Shown here: positions 16,846 to 24,724 of the stretch, one piece after another | Layout of the letters: every line of letters starts with the position of its first letter | Numbering within the stretch: position 1 is the stretch's first letter | NCBI GenBank assembly: GCA_013375395.1 | Contig: JABXJW010000009.1 | Location: 1-35,899 of the forward strand | Direction of reading: 5' to 3' | Length of the DNA stretch: 35,899 nucleotides | Source: Desulfobacterales bacterium | Lineage (GTDB): Bacteria > Desulfobacterota > Desulfobacteria > Desulfobacterales > C00003060 | The notes under the pieces: model-generated | Database searches by the model: none | The model's input: the letters and a program-made list of their open reading frames with translations, nothing else | Told to the model about the DNA's origin: nothing | Position numbers and translations under genes: made by a program

Positions 16846-18255
16846 GTGTCCAAAAAGCCCTGGGATGGGAGATTTGTCGATAGCACAGACCGAACAGTAG
16901 AGGCTTTTACCTCCTCTGTTGCTTTTGACAAGCGACTCTACCGTTACGACATAAATGGGAGCACCGCCCACTGCCGAATGCTTGCCAGGCAGTCGATCAT
17001 CTCCGAAGATGAGGCATCTCAAATTGTGGAAGGCCTCCACAGGATAGCCCTGGATATAAAGAAGGGCAGATTTGAGCCGGATGAGGCCATGGAAGATATT
17101 CATATGAACATTGAGCGCCGCCTGGTGCAAGAGGTCGGCAAGGTGGCGCAAAAGCTTCACACGGCCAGGAGCCGAAACGACCAGGTGGCCCTGGATGTTC
17201 GGATGTATCTCCGGGACGAGGTGCGCGGTATACTTGGAGCACTGACGGCCTTGCGGCGCTCTCTGGTTGAGTTTGCCGAAAGGCACATCGATGTGATCAT
17301 GCCCGGCTACACTCACCTTCAGCGGGCCCAGCCGGTGCTCTTTTCCCATCACCTTATGGCTTACTATGAAATGTTTACGAGGGACAGGGCCCGGTTCAAG
17401 GAGGCGCTTGGCCGGATCAACGTGATGCCGTTGGGCAGTGCGGCCCTGGCCGGAACCACCTATCCTATCGACATGGCATACACTGCCGAACTGCTGGATT
17501 TTCCCGAGGTCTGTGCAAACAGCCTGGACGCTGTCGGGAGCCGTGACTTTATCATAGAGTTCTTGGCAGCAGCCGGCATCTGTATGGTTCATTTGAGCCG
17601 TCTGTCGGAAGAGTTGATTTTGTGGTCCTCGCGGGAGTTCGCCTTTGTGGAAATACCGGATGCCTTTGCCACAGGGAGCAGCATCATGCCCCAGAAGAAG
17701 AATCCTGATGTTGCGGAATTGGTCCGTGGCAAGTCCGGGCGCGTATTTGGGAACTTGACGGCCATGCTTACAGTCATGAAGGGGCTTCCGCTTACCTATA
17801 ATCGTGACATGCAGGAAGACAAGGAGCCCCTCTTTGACACAGTAGACACCCTGAAGGGGTGTCTTGAGGTGTACGAAAGACTCGTCCCGAGGTTGAAAAT
17901 GAACCGGCAGGCCATGGAGAATGCGGCCGTAGAAGGCTTCCTGAACGCCACGGATATGGCCGACTACCTGGTCAGCAAGGGGATGGCCTTCCGTGAGGCG
18001 CACCATTGCGTTGGAGAGGCGGTCCGATATGCCATGGACCAAAACAAGGAACTTCACGAACTTTCCTTGAACGAGCTTGGGAAGTTTTCAAATCTGTTCG
18101 CAGAAGACGTCTTTGACCTCTTAACACCCAAACAGATGGTCGACAGGCGTATTTCAGCAGGAGGCACGGCCACCGACAACGTGGTGCGGGCCATTGAGAA
18201 GGCAAAAGAGACAATCAGCGCTGAGGTCGCTGAAATTAAAGCAAATGAAGAGTAG
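16846..18255 (+). CDS. argH: Argininosuccinate lyase
   Basis: Last step of arginine synthesis: cleaves argininosuccinate to arginine and fumarate. The 469-residue product has the typical start (KKPWDGRF), TARSRNDQVALDVRMYLRD near residue 107, GYTHLQRAQPV near 155, and the fumarase/lyase superfamily signature GSSIMPQKKNPD from 277 with the catalytic Ser loop. The GTG start has GAGGTG 5 bases upstream. Length and motifs are complete. It is tetrameric in the family, with active sites at subunit interfaces, and cytoplasmic. The gap upstream is filled by three repeat families; the gap downstream has a G/C-run hairpin element. Confidence 0.97.
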   Translation: MSKKPWDGRFVDSTDRTVEAFTSSVAFDKRLYRYDINGSTAHCRMLARQSIISEDEASQIVEGLHRIALDIKKGRFEPDEAMEDIHMNIERRLVQEVGKVAQKLHTARSRNDQVALDVRMYLRDEVRGILGALTALRRSLVEFAERHIDVIMPGYTHLQRAQPVLFSHHLMAYYEMFTRDRARFKEALGRINVMPLGSAALAGTTYPIDMAYTAELLDFPEVCANSLDAVGSRDFIIEFLAAAGICMVHLSRLSEELILWSSREFAFVEIPDAFATGSSIMPQKKNPDVAELVRGKSGRVFGNLTAMLTVMKGLPLTYNRDMQEDKEPLFDTVDTLKGCLEVYERLVPRLKMNRQAMENAAVEGFLNATDMADYLVSKGMAFREAHHCVGEAVRYAMDQNKELHELSLNELGKFSNLFAEDVFDLLTPKQMVDRRISAGGTATDNVVRAIEKAKETISAEVAEIKANEE

Positions 18256-18286
18256 CTGCAACCTCAATTGAGCCAAAATTCATATA

Positions 18287-18365
18287 AAATCCCCTCTAAC
18301 TCCCCTTTACAAAAGGGGAGGATCAAGGCATCCCCCTTTTTAAAAGGGGGACCGAGGGGGATTTT
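18287..18365. repeat. Family D hairpin element after argH
   Basis: The outer arms AAATCCCCTC and GAGGGGGATTT pair. Inside are two hairpins, CCCCTTTACAAAAGGGG and CCCCCTTTTTAAAAGGGGG. It resembles 14309-14407 and may also stop transcription after argH. Confidence 0.8.
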
Positions 18366-18454
18366 CAAAAACTAAACATCATTGTCTACAAAGCCTTGTC
18401 TATCAATATGTCATAAAATCAGAGCCACACATTTATGACTCAATTAAGGTAACC

Positions 18455-18922
18455 ATGAGGACAGCAAAGCAGTATCAAAACTGGTTCATTTTTCTCCTGT
18501 CCCTTGGATTTTTGCTCTTGCACGCAGGCTGCGGCAAAAAGGGGCCGCCTGTAGCCCCTCGGGCTGTTATTCCACCGCCCGTTAAGGACTTGAAGGGCGA
18601 GGTTGTGGGGGATATGGTGCGATTGACCTGGTCCATTCCCCAAAAGGACGAGGCCGCATTTGAGGGAATAGCGGGATTCAAACTCCACAGGCATAAGGCT
18701 CATAACTCGGATGCCACATGCCCGGGATGCCCTATTCCTTTTAAGCCCTTCCTTGATATTAGGCTCAAAGATCCTGCTCCGGCCAAAGTGGAAGCAGATC
18801 GAATCATCTGTTATGATGAGATAGAGCCAGAGCACCGCTATGCGTACAAGGTGGTGGTTTATCACAAGACCGGTGGTATGAGCGAGGACTCAAACATTGT
18901 GGACTTTGTAGTGAAACCATAG
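18455..18922 (+). CDS. LptM-like lipoprotein with C-terminal FnIII-like domain
   Basis: 155 residues. A signal peptide (1-25) ends in a lipobox with Cys26 (HAGC), followed by GKKGPPVAPR, the short CGxKGP motif of LptM/YifL lipoproteins. In E. coli LptM assists LptD assembly in the outer membrane. Here about 100 further residues follow, with VKDLKGEVVGDMVRLTWSIP, FKLHR, and YAYKVVVYHK near the end. This is the strand pattern of a fibronectin type III-like domain. LptM genes often lie beside lysA and dapF, as here. Whether this longer form acts on LptD is unknown. Four extra cysteine residues are scattered in the mature part. Confidence 0.8.
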   Translation: MRTAKQYQNWFIFLLSLGFLLLHAGCGKKGPPVAPRAVIPPPVKDLKGEVVGDMVRLTWSIPQKDEAAFEGIAGFKLHRHKAHNSDATCPGCPIPFKPFLDIRLKDPAPAKVEADRIICYDEIEPEHRYAYKVVVYHKTGGMSEDSNIVDFVVKP

Positions 18923-18953
18923 TCATAATCGTTCAGCTATTAATGGCGGGCGG

Positions 18954-19020
18954 GGCTCAAGGCGTAAGGCAAATGGCATACGTCCTTGAGCCGTGCGCCT
19001 TATGCCTTACGCTTCATTTT
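18954..19020. repeat. Family E heptamer inverted repeat, terminator-like
   Basis: GGCTCAA, GGCGTAA, GGCAAAT, GGCATAC (18954-18981) are in 7-bp phase. Facing sequences CCTTGAGCC (18984-18992) and GCCTTACGC (19004-19012) can pair back, and a T-rich run follows. It may end the lipoprotein transcript. Confidence 0.6.
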
Positions 19021-19086
19021 TTGCTTGTTTCCTGACCACCGATCCTGAAAATTGTCGAATAGCGTATAATGAATAACTAGTCCGTC

Positions 19087-20340
19087 ATGCATTACTTTGA
19101 CTATCGTAATAATCGCATGTATTGTGAGGATGTCTCTGTTTCGGATATTGCCCAACAGGTGGGGACTCCTTTTTACCTGTACAGCCATGCAACGCTCCGG
19201 CACCATTTCCTCACTTTTCAAAATGCCTTTGAAGGGGTATCGCACCTGGTCTGCTTTTCCGCCAAATCGAATTCGAACCTGGCGGTTTTGAGGCTCTTCG
19301 CAACCCTCGGAGGGGGCTTGGATATTGTTTCCGGCGGGGAGTTGTTTCGCGGCCTGAAGGCTGGTATCCCGCCGGATAGAATAGTGTACTCCGGTGTGGG
19401 AAAACGCGAAGATGAAATCGCATACGCCCTTGAATCGAATATCCTCATGTTTAACGTGGAATCGTTTCAGGAGCTGGAACTCATAAACCGCTCTGCCGCT
19501 CGTATGAAGAAAAAGGCGCCGATTGCGCTTCGCATCAATCCGGATATTGACCCCGGCACACATCCATACATCTCCACGGGGTTGCGAGCAAACAAGTTCG
19601 GGTTGACCATGGAAGCAGCGGTTGAGGCATACAAGGCGGCAAACGACCTTTCCCATGTGGAGGTGATCGGTATCAGTTGCCATGTCGGCTCCCAGGTCAC
19701 AGAGGTGGCCCCGTTCGTGGACGCCATTGCCCACATCAAGGATCTCATCGCCACCCTGGATACATTTGGCGTCTCCCTCACCTATCTTGACTTGGGCGGA
19801 GGGCTCGGAATCACCTACGACGAGGAGTTCCCTCCGCATCCAAGTGAATACGGCAGGGCCATCCTGGAGACGCTGGGCCATGTGCCCTTCACGCTCATAC
19901 TCGAGCCCGGCCGCGTTATTGTGGGCAATGCCGGGATACTGGTAACCAGGGTCCTTTATACCAAGGCGGGCGATGGGAAGGACTTTGTGATTGTGGATTC
20001 GGCCATGAACGATCTTGCTCGTCCGTCCCTCTACGGTGCCTACCACGCCATTGAACCGGTCGTAAGGCGAGAAAACGGGACCACGAAGGCGGATGTGGTA
20101 GGCCCCATTTGCGAGAGCGGCGATTTTTTTGCCAAGGATCGCCAAATTCCTCGTGTGCAAGCAGGTGATCTGCTGGCAGTTATGAGTGCAGGGGCTTATG
20201 GTTTTACCATGTCCTCCAATTACAATTCGAGGCCCCGGGTTGCAGAGGTAATGGTCAAAGAAGATCGGTTCTATGTGGTCAGGGCCCGGGAGTCTTACGA
20301 GGACTTGATCGCCGGAGAGTCGATACCACCGTTTTTGTAG
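19087..20340 (+). CDS. lysA: Diaminopimelate decarboxylase
   Basis: Last step of lysine synthesis: decarboxylates meso-diaminopimelate. The 417-residue fold type III PLP enzyme has the cofactor lysine at Lys60 (FSAKSNSN), GGGLDIVSGGEL, HVGSQ near 200, DLGGGLGI, LEPGR near 275 and CESGDF near 345 (Cys for substrate binding across the dimer). The N-terminal MHYFDYRNNRMYCEDVSV is typical for the family. There is no strong ribosome-binding site, but the start agrees with family length. Downstream is a long family B inverted array and then dapF. Cytoplasmic. Confidence 0.97.
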   Translation: MHYFDYRNNRMYCEDVSVSDIAQQVGTPFYLYSHATLRHHFLTFQNAFEGVSHLVCFSAKSNSNLAVLRLFATLGGGLDIVSGGELFRGLKAGIPPDRIVYSGVGKREDEIAYALESNILMFNVESFQELELINRSAARMKKKAPIALRINPDIDPGTHPYISTGLRANKFGLTMEAAVEAYKAANDLSHVEVIGISCHVGSQVTEVAPFVDAIAHIKDLIATLDTFGVSLTYLDLGGGLGITYDEEFPPHPSEYGRAILETLGHVPFTLILEPGRVIVGNAGILVTRVLYTKAGDGKDFVIVDSAMNDLARPSLYGAYHAIEPVVRRENGTTKADVVGPICESGDFFAKDRQIPRVQAGDLLAVMSAGAYGFTMSSNYNSRPRVAEVMVKEDRFYVVRARESYEDLIAGESIPPFL

Positions 20341-20345
20341 GGGGG

Positions 20346-20480
20346 CATTGGTCATTGGTCATTGGTCATTGGTCACTGGTCAGTAGTCATTGGTCATTGG
20401 TCAATAGTCATTGGTCGATAGTCATTGGATTTGCCGGTATCATAATCTGAACCAATGACCAGTGACCAGTGACCAATGAC
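20346..20480. repeat. Longest family B array: two opposite arms between lysA and dapF
   Basis: The left arm (20346-20428) is about twelve 7-bp units, mostly CATTGGT, with CACTGGT, CAGTAGT, CAATAGT and CGATAGT variants. The right arm (20450-20480) is AACCAATGACC, AGTGACC, AGTGACC, AATGACA in the opposite sense. About 21 bases separate them, so a long hairpin is possible. Confidence 0.85.
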
Positions 20481-20494
20481 AAGAAGTGAAATCC

Positions 20495-21331
20495 ATGGCA
20501 CAAAAAAGCATACCTTTTTACAAGATGAGCGGCAGCGGAAACGATTTTGTCCTTGTGGACAATCGCGGCATGATTGTTGACGAGAAGAACCTGAGCCGAT
20601 TCATTGCCTCGGTCTGCCGCAGAAAGCGCTCGGTGGGGGCGGATGGATTTATCCTCATTGAAACCTCTGAGCGGGCTGATTTCAAATGGCGTTTTTTCAA
20701 TGCGGACGGGGGAGAAGTGGAGATGTGCGGCAACGGGGGCCGATGTGCGGCAAGGCTTGCCTACCTGAAGGGTATGGCAGGACCCGTGCTTAGCTTTGAA
20801 ACCAGGGCCGGCGTGATTCTGGCCGAGGTAACAGGCAAGCGAGTCAAGTTGGAGATGCCCCAGCCTTCTTCCGCCGAGATTGACTATGCTCTTGAGGTTG
20901 AAGGACAGACCTTTACGGTAAGCAGTATCACCGTGGGAGTGCCCCATGTGGTGACATGGGTGGACGACGTGGAAACGAGTCCGGTTTTTCCGGTGGGGCG
21001 GGCTGTAAGGTATCATGAGCGCTATAGCCCGGCCGGCACAAACGTGAACTTTGTTCAGCCGTTGGACAACGGGTCCCTTGCCATTCGCACCTACGAGCGG
21101 GGCGTTGAGGATGAGACCCTGGCCTGCGGCACGGGTTCGGTTGCCGCCGGGCTCATTGCTGCTGCAAAAGGGATGGCGACCTCGCCTGCGGTATTGCACA
21201 CAAGAGGGGGCGAACTTCTCAAGGTTTATTTTGAAAAGCAGGGCAATGATTTCCACAGCGTCTTTCTTGAAGGAGACGCAGGCGTTATTTATGAAGGGCG
21301 GCTCTGGGAAGAGGCCACCAGTGACCAATGA
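20495..21331 (+). CDS. dapF: Diaminopimelate epimerase
   Basis: Converts LL-diaminopimelate to meso-diaminopimelate for peptidoglycan and lysine. The 278-residue protein has KMSGSGNDFVLVDN near the start, the catalytic cysteines Cys78 (MCGNGGRC) and Cys211 (TLACGTGSVAAGL), and the two-domain pseudo-repeat of the family. ATG at 20495 was chosen; an in-frame GTG at 20486 adds three residues and cannot be excluded. The last residues (ATSDQ) and TGA stop are encoded by a family B array word, so the natural C-terminus appears changed by the repeat. dapL starts 19 bases later. Confidence 0.95.
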   Translation: MAQKSIPFYKMSGSGNDFVLVDNRGMIVDEKNLSRFIASVCRRKRSVGADGFILIETSERADFKWRFFNADGGEVEMCGNGGRCAARLAYLKGMAGPVLSFETRAGVILAEVTGKRVKLEMPQPSSAEIDYALEVEGQTFTVSSITVGVPHVVTWVDDVETSPVFPVGRAVRYHERYSPAGTNVNFVQPLDNGSLAIRTYERGVEDETLACGTGSVAAGLIAAAKGMATSPAVLHTRGGELLKVYFEKQGNDFHSVFLEGDAGVIYEGRLWEEATSDQ

Positions 21332-21336
21332 CCAAC
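21318..21336 (+). repeat. Short family B array covering the dapF stop
   Basis: CCAGTGACCAATGACCAAC contains the dapF TGA at 21329-21331 and encodes its last residues. It ends just before the dapL ribosome-binding site. Confidence 0.65.
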
Positions 21337-21350
21337 ACCGGAGGATTAAA

Positions 21351-22517
21351 TTGAAGATTGAGAAAGCTGAAAGACTAAAGAGCCTTCCTCCTTATCTCTT
21401 TAAGGAGATCGATCGCCAGAAAGAGGAGGTCCGTGCAAGGGGAGTCGACATCATCGATCTTGGCGTGGGCGATCCTGACATTCCCACACCTGCCCACATT
21501 ATCGAGGCATTGAAGCAGGCCGCAGCAGAGCCAGCCAATCATAGGTACCCGTCCTATTCGGGGATGGATGACTTTAATGCCGCAGTGGCAAGATGGTACA
21601 AGCGCCGGTTTAACGTGAAGCTTGATCCCGGCGTCGAGGTGGTAACCCTGATCGGCTCCAAAGAGGGGATTGCCCACATTCCCCTGGCTTTCATAAACCC
21701 GGGAGATATCGCCCTCGTGGCCAGTCCGTGCTATCCCGTTTATGATATCGGCGCCCGGTTCGCCGGCGGGGCGCCGTGTTTTATGGATCTTCTAAAAGAG
21801 AATGAATTTTTGCCGGACCTTGAAGCCGTTCCTCCGGAGGTGGCGAAAAAGGCGAAGATGATGTTCATAAACTATCCGAACAACCCTACCGCAGCAGTGG
21901 CAACGAAAGAATTCTTTGAATCGGTGGTTGCCTTTGCCAATGAGTATGATGTCATTGTGTGCCATGATGCAGCGTATTCGGAGATGGCCTTTGATGGTTT
22001 CAGGCCCATGAGTTTTCTTGAAGCAGCAGGGGCCAAGTCCGTTGGGATCGAATTTCACTCCCTTTCCAAGACGTACAACATGACAGGCTGGCGCATTGGT
22101 TTTGCAGTTGGCTGCGCAGATGTTATCAGCGGTTTGGGTCAGATCAAAAGCAATATCGATTCCGGTGCATTTCAAGCCATTCAGATTGCAGGGATTGCGG
22201 CACTTGAGGGGGATCAGACGTGCGTGGAGGAGATGAGGCGAACGTATACCGAGCGTCGAGATGTCCTGGTGGAAGGCCTACGCTCCATGGGTTTTTCCGT
22301 GGAAGCACCGCGCGCGACCTTCTATCTTTGGATGGAGGTCCCCCGGGGAGAAACTTCGGCGGGATTTACAAGCCGTCTTTTGACAGAGGCCGGCATTGTG
22401 ACCACACCCGGAAACGGGTTTGGTGCGCCCGGCGAGGGATACATCCGCATGGCCCTTACGGTAAGCACCGATCGGATTCGCGAGGCAGTGGACCGGATCC
22501 GGACCATTGATTTGTAG
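21351..22517 (+). CDS. dapL: LL-diaminopimelate aminotransferase
   Basis: Converts tetrahydrodipicolinate directly to LL-diaminopimelate with glutamate, bypassing the succinylase/acetylase steps. The 388-residue class I/II aminotransferase starts LKIEKAERLKSLPPYLF, typical of bacterial DapL. VTLIGSKEGIAHIPLAF, INYPNNPTAAV and HSLSKTYNMTGWRIGF with Schiff-base Lys240 are the family hallmarks. TTG at 21351 was chosen because GGAGG (21340-21344) lies 6 bases upstream; the longer open frame reads through dapF. It sits with dapF and lysA, so one block makes LL-DAP, meso-DAP and lysine. The enzymes before it (DapA, DapB) are not in the window. Confidence 0.94.
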   Translation: MKIEKAERLKSLPPYLFKEIDRQKEEVRARGVDIIDLGVGDPDIPTPAHIIEALKQAAAEPANHRYPSYSGMDDFNAAVARWYKRRFNVKLDPGVEVVTLIGSKEGIAHIPLAFINPGDIALVASPCYPVYDIGARFAGGAPCFMDLLKENEFLPDLEAVPPEVAKKAKMMFINYPNNPTAAVATKEFFESVVAFANEYDVIVCHDAAYSEMAFDGFRPMSFLEAAGAKSVGIEFHSLSKTYNMTGWRIGFAVGCADVISGLGQIKSNIDSGAFQAIQIAGIAALEGDQTCVEEMRRTYTERRDVLVEGLRSMGFSVEAPRATFYLWMEVPRGETSAGFTSRLLTEAGIVTTPGNGFGAPGEGYIRMALTVSTDRIREAVDRIRTIDL

Positions 22518-22529
22518 GCGGAGGGGGAT

Positions 22530-23033
22530 TTGAGCGACAGCCTTCACACGGTCTACATAGGGGTGGGATCAAATATTGGTCGCAGGGCCGACAATTGCCG
22601 CAAGGGGATTTCAGCCATTGGTGCGTGTGATGGTTGTCTGCTGGAGGCACAATCACCGCTGTATGAGACCGAGCCGGTCGGGTTTGAAGCACAAGATTGG
22701 TTCGTAAATGGTGTGGCCAGGGTACGAACTCGCCTTGAACCGGAACCCCTTCTGGCGCAACTTAGGGCGATTGAGTCGGCCATGGGACGCAGACCCGGGG
22801 GGGCTAGATTCGGCCCAAGGATCCTGGATTTGGACATCCTCTTTTTTGATGATCGGGTTGTCCGTACAAGCAGGATGCAACTTCCGCACCCGAGGTTGCA
22901 CAAGAGGCGCTTTGTGCTCCGGCCCCTTTGCGACATTGCGCCCGAACATGTGCATCCGGTTTTGGGACAAATGGTACGATCTTTGCTGTCTAACTTGAAT
23001 GACAGTGAACATAAGGTTATGTTGCACGAATGA
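22530..23033 (+). CDS. folK: 2-amino-4-hydroxy-6-hydroxymethyldihydropteridine pyrophosphokinase
   Basis: Folate synthesis: transfers pyrophosphate from ATP to hydroxymethyl-dihydropterin. The 167-residue product has VYIGVGSNIGRRADN near the start, the FGPRILDLDILFFDD signature near 100 with the metal-binding Asp pair, and PHPRLHKRRFVLRPL. The TTG start has GGAGG 5 bases upstream (22520-22524). It follows dapL by 12 bases and overlaps the next gene by ATGA, so all three may be cotranscribed. About 10 residues at the C-terminus (SEHKVMLHE) are beyond the usual end. Cytoplasmic. Confidence 0.95.
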   Translation: MSDSLHTVYIGVGSNIGRRADNCRKGISAIGACDGCLLEAQSPLYETEPVGFEAQDWFVNGVARVRTRLEPEPLLAQLRAIESAMGRRPGGARFGPRILDLDILFFDDRVVRTSRMQLPHPRLHKRRFVLRPLCDIAPEHVHPVLGQMVRSLLSNLNDSEHKVMLHE

Positions 23034-23308
23034 GATTCTTGATTCTTTGCTTTTTGATCTATGCGTGCTTCCGGATAATCAGGGCATGGATGCATCCTGA
23101 TCGAGCTTCCGTCAGGCCTGAAGAAAGGGAGGAATCGGCCCTGGTCGATGACGTGATGGTCAAAGACCCTTTTTGCGAAACTTACTTTCCCAAAAGAGAC
23201 GGTCTCAAGGCGGTCATAAATGGGCAAACCCACTATTTTTGCAGCACGGCGTGCCGTGACAAGTATCTTGAGGTGGGGAAAAAGTCTCCGGATGATTCCA
23301 AAGCATAA
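23030..23308 (+). CDS. Small membrane-anchored YHS/TRASH-like protein
   Basis: 92 residues: an N-terminal membrane helix (about 1-18) and a C-terminal metal-binding-like domain, KDPFCETYFPKRDGLKA then TTHYFCSTACRDKYL in approximate form (the actual text before YFC is NGQTH). The Cys pattern (DPFC, FCSTAC) fits YHS or TRASH domains, which bind metals such as copper or iron. Proteins of this layout (anchor plus YHS) are common small proteins of unknown role in proteobacteria. It starts with ATGA overlapping the folK stop, so it is translationally coupled to folK; no functional link is known. Confidence 0.78.
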   Translation: MRFLILCFLIYACFRIIRAWMHPDRASVRPEEREESALVDDVMVKDPFCETYFPKRDGLKAVINGQTHYFCSTACRDKYLEVGKKSPDDSKA

Positions 23309-23334
23309 CCCGAGCAAGCCGGAACCAAGAACCA

Positions 23335-23369
23335 GGCGTAAGGCAAAGGGCGAAGGGCAAAAGGCTGAA
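23335..23369 (+). repeat. Family E heptamer array
   Basis: Five units in 7-bp phase: GGCGTAA, GGCAAAG, GGCGAAG, GGCAAAA, GGCTGAA. It lies in the 100-base gap between the YHS gene and the transglycosylase gene, and shares the GGCGTAA word with 18961-18967. Confidence 0.7.
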
Positions 23370-23408
23370 TTCTTACGAAAATCGCCACCTTGGAGTTCTT
23401 GCTGAACA

Positions 23409-24017
23409 ATGGCGCGTAAAACTCGACTTAGGGTTATTCAATTCTTGCTGGTGGCCTACGGGCTGGCCCTCCTGATGGCGCCGATACCTGTGCGGGGAGA
23501 TATCTACTGTTATGTAGATAACAAAGGGAGCCTCCACTTTTCCAATGTGCCTACGAGCCCAAGATACCGGATCTACAGGCGCGAGGACTTTGCCGGACAG
23601 GGTCGTTACCGGTCCAGCCGTTATGATCGTTATATCTCAGAAGCCGCCCGCACGTACGGCATGCCGTTTTCACTCATCAAGGCGATTATCAAAGTGGAGT
23701 CGAATTTCGATCCTAATGCCGTTTCCAGTTCAGGCGCCCGCGGGTTGATGCAGATCATGCCCGACACTGCGAAAGGTTTAGGCGTGACGGACACTTTTGA
23801 TCCCAGAGAGAATATCTTCGGCGGTGCGCGTTATCTGAAAGCTCTTTTGACACGGTTTGAAGGAAACCTTCCCCTGGCTCTGGCTGCCTATAATGCAGGC
23901 CCAAACAAGGTTGACTATCTTAAGCGGATGCCGCGCATTAGGGAGACACAGCACTTTGTAGATACGGTCCTGGAACATTTTAACGGTTACAGATTGTCAC
24001 GGTGGAAGCCATTATGA
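23409..24017 (+). CDS. Lytic transglycosylase (SLT domain) with N-terminal DUF4124-like region
   Basis: Cleaves the glycan strand of peptidoglycan, producing 1,6-anhydromuramyl ends. 202 residues: signal peptide (about 1-30, ending VRG), a DUF4124-like segment (IYCYVDNKGSLHFSNVP, about 32-60), then an SLT domain. Catalytic Glu97 is in KVESNFDPNAVSSSGARGLM; the AYNAGPNKV and MQIMP motifs are present. Expected in the periplasm. It precedes two tRNA genes, which have their own promoter. No partner genes indicate a special role. The ribosome-binding site is weak (GGAG about 14 bases upstream). Confidence 0.92.
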   Translation: MARKTRLRVIQFLLVAYGLALLMAPIPVRGDIYCYVDNKGSLHFSNVPTSPRYRIYRREDFAGQGRYRSSRYDRYISEAARTYGMPFSLIKAIIKVESNFDPNAVSSSGARGLMQIMPDTAKGLGVTDTFDPRENIFGGARYLKALLTRFEGNLPLALAAYNAGPNKVDYLKRMPRIRETQHFVDTVLEHFNGYRLSRWKPL

Positions 24018-24091
24018 AGCCCTCTCCATTACGGCTTACTGAAGAGTGCGTTAATTGCCCGACACATGCAGATAGGGTGCGGAATTTCTTA

Positions 24092-24120
24092 TTGACAAGA
24101 AAGGAAGAAGTCTTTAAATG
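24092..24120 (+). promoter_or_regulatory. Sigma-70-type promoter of tRNA-Gly/tRNA-Cys
   Basis: Consensus -35 TTGACA (24092-24097), a 17-base spacer, and TAAATG (24115-24120) as -10. The predicted start is a few bases before the tRNA-Gly 5' end at 24131. Confidence 0.6.
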
Positions 24121-24130
24121 TAAACATTGG

Positions 24131-24205
<75 letters not shown>

Positions 24206-24211
24206 TTTTTT

Positions 24212-24286
24212 GGCGGCATAGCCAAGTGGTAAGGCAGCGGTCTGCAAAACCGTTATACACCGGTTCGAATCCGGTTGCCGCCTCCA
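24212..24286 (+). tRNA. tRNA-Cys (GCA)
   Basis: Acceptor GGCGGCA (24212-24218) pairs with TGCCGCC (24276-24282). The anticodon loop CTGCAAA gives GCA. The T-arm CCGGTTCGAATCCGG is canonical. CCA is encoded. It is 6 bases after tRNA-Gly and probably shares its transcript. Confidence 0.97.
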
Positions 24287-24297
24287 GGAAAAAATAG

Positions 24298-24344
24298 AGG
24301 GCTTGCGAGTAAAATCAGTAACTTGTAAGCCCTTTTCCTATTTA
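24298..24344 (+). terminator. Rho-independent terminator of the tRNA-Gly/Cys transcript
   Basis: AGGGCTTGCGAGT (24298-24310) and ACTTGTAAGCCCT (24321-24333) form a 13-bp stem with two G-U pairs and a 10-base loop, followed by TTTTCCTATTT. Confidence 0.75.
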
Positions 24345-24377
24345 TGCATGTATTCCAAGGCTCGTCACAGGCAAAGG

Positions 24378-24532
24378 TTGATGGTCTCGTAAAAAGTCCA
24401 AATTAGACGGCAAAGTAAAAAGCTCCAAATTCAAGGCGCGCAAATCCTGAGGAATGAGGCGTACTTATGGTACGCCGCAGTGACGAAGGATGCAGCGCAA
24501 CGCAGAAGTTGGACTTTTTACTAAGCCGTCAA
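24378..24532. mobile_element. MITE-like element with GTAAAAAGTCC terminal inverted repeats, copy 1
   Basis: The left end TTGATGGTCTCGTAAAAAGT and the right end (read in reverse complement) TTGACGGCTTAGTAAAAAGT are imperfect terminal inverted repeats of about 21 bp. The interior is noncoding and has a central GGCGTAC/GTACGCC hairpin (about 24458-24476). The element is 155 bp. A second element with the same ends but a different interior is at 34847-35037, and a lone end is at 7295-7317. Confidence 0.7.
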
Positions 24533-24636
24533 GGTTACTTGGAGTGAGCAGTTGCAGGGCCGGACTCAGGTCCTAAAGGTTCTAACGGAAAATCCGAAAA
24601 GTAATTATAGGAAGGGGTAGCACGCAGCTAAAGAGA

Positions 24637-24665
24637 TTGACATTATTGACAAGGTGGCATAAGTT
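24637..24665 (+). promoter_or_regulatory. Possible promoter before the small membrane protein
   Basis: TTGACA (24637-24642), a 17-base spacer, then TAAGTT as a poor -10. A second TTGACA at 24646 lacks a good -10. It would drive 24725-27308. The -35 is consensus; the whole call is tentative. Confidence 0.3.
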
Positions 24666-24724
24666 TTGATCTTAAAGCAAAATTTTCGGTGGCGTAGTGT
24701 ACTTGCGAAACAGGTGCGTTGATC

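Noticed and set aside
16810-18057. 415-codon minus-strand open frame across argH
   Set aside because: Antisense shadow of argH; no recognisable domain and a start inside coding sequence.
19000-20355. 451-codon minus-strand open frame across lysA
   Set aside because: Shadow of lysA: antisense codon structure without family motifs.
20346-20480. CRISPR array
   Set aside because: Units are 7 bp and contiguous with no unique spacers, and no cas genes are present.
24687-24715. Sigma-54 promoter before the small membrane protein
   Set aside because: The TGGC and TTGC elements are 2 bases too far apart for the required GG-N10-GC spacing.
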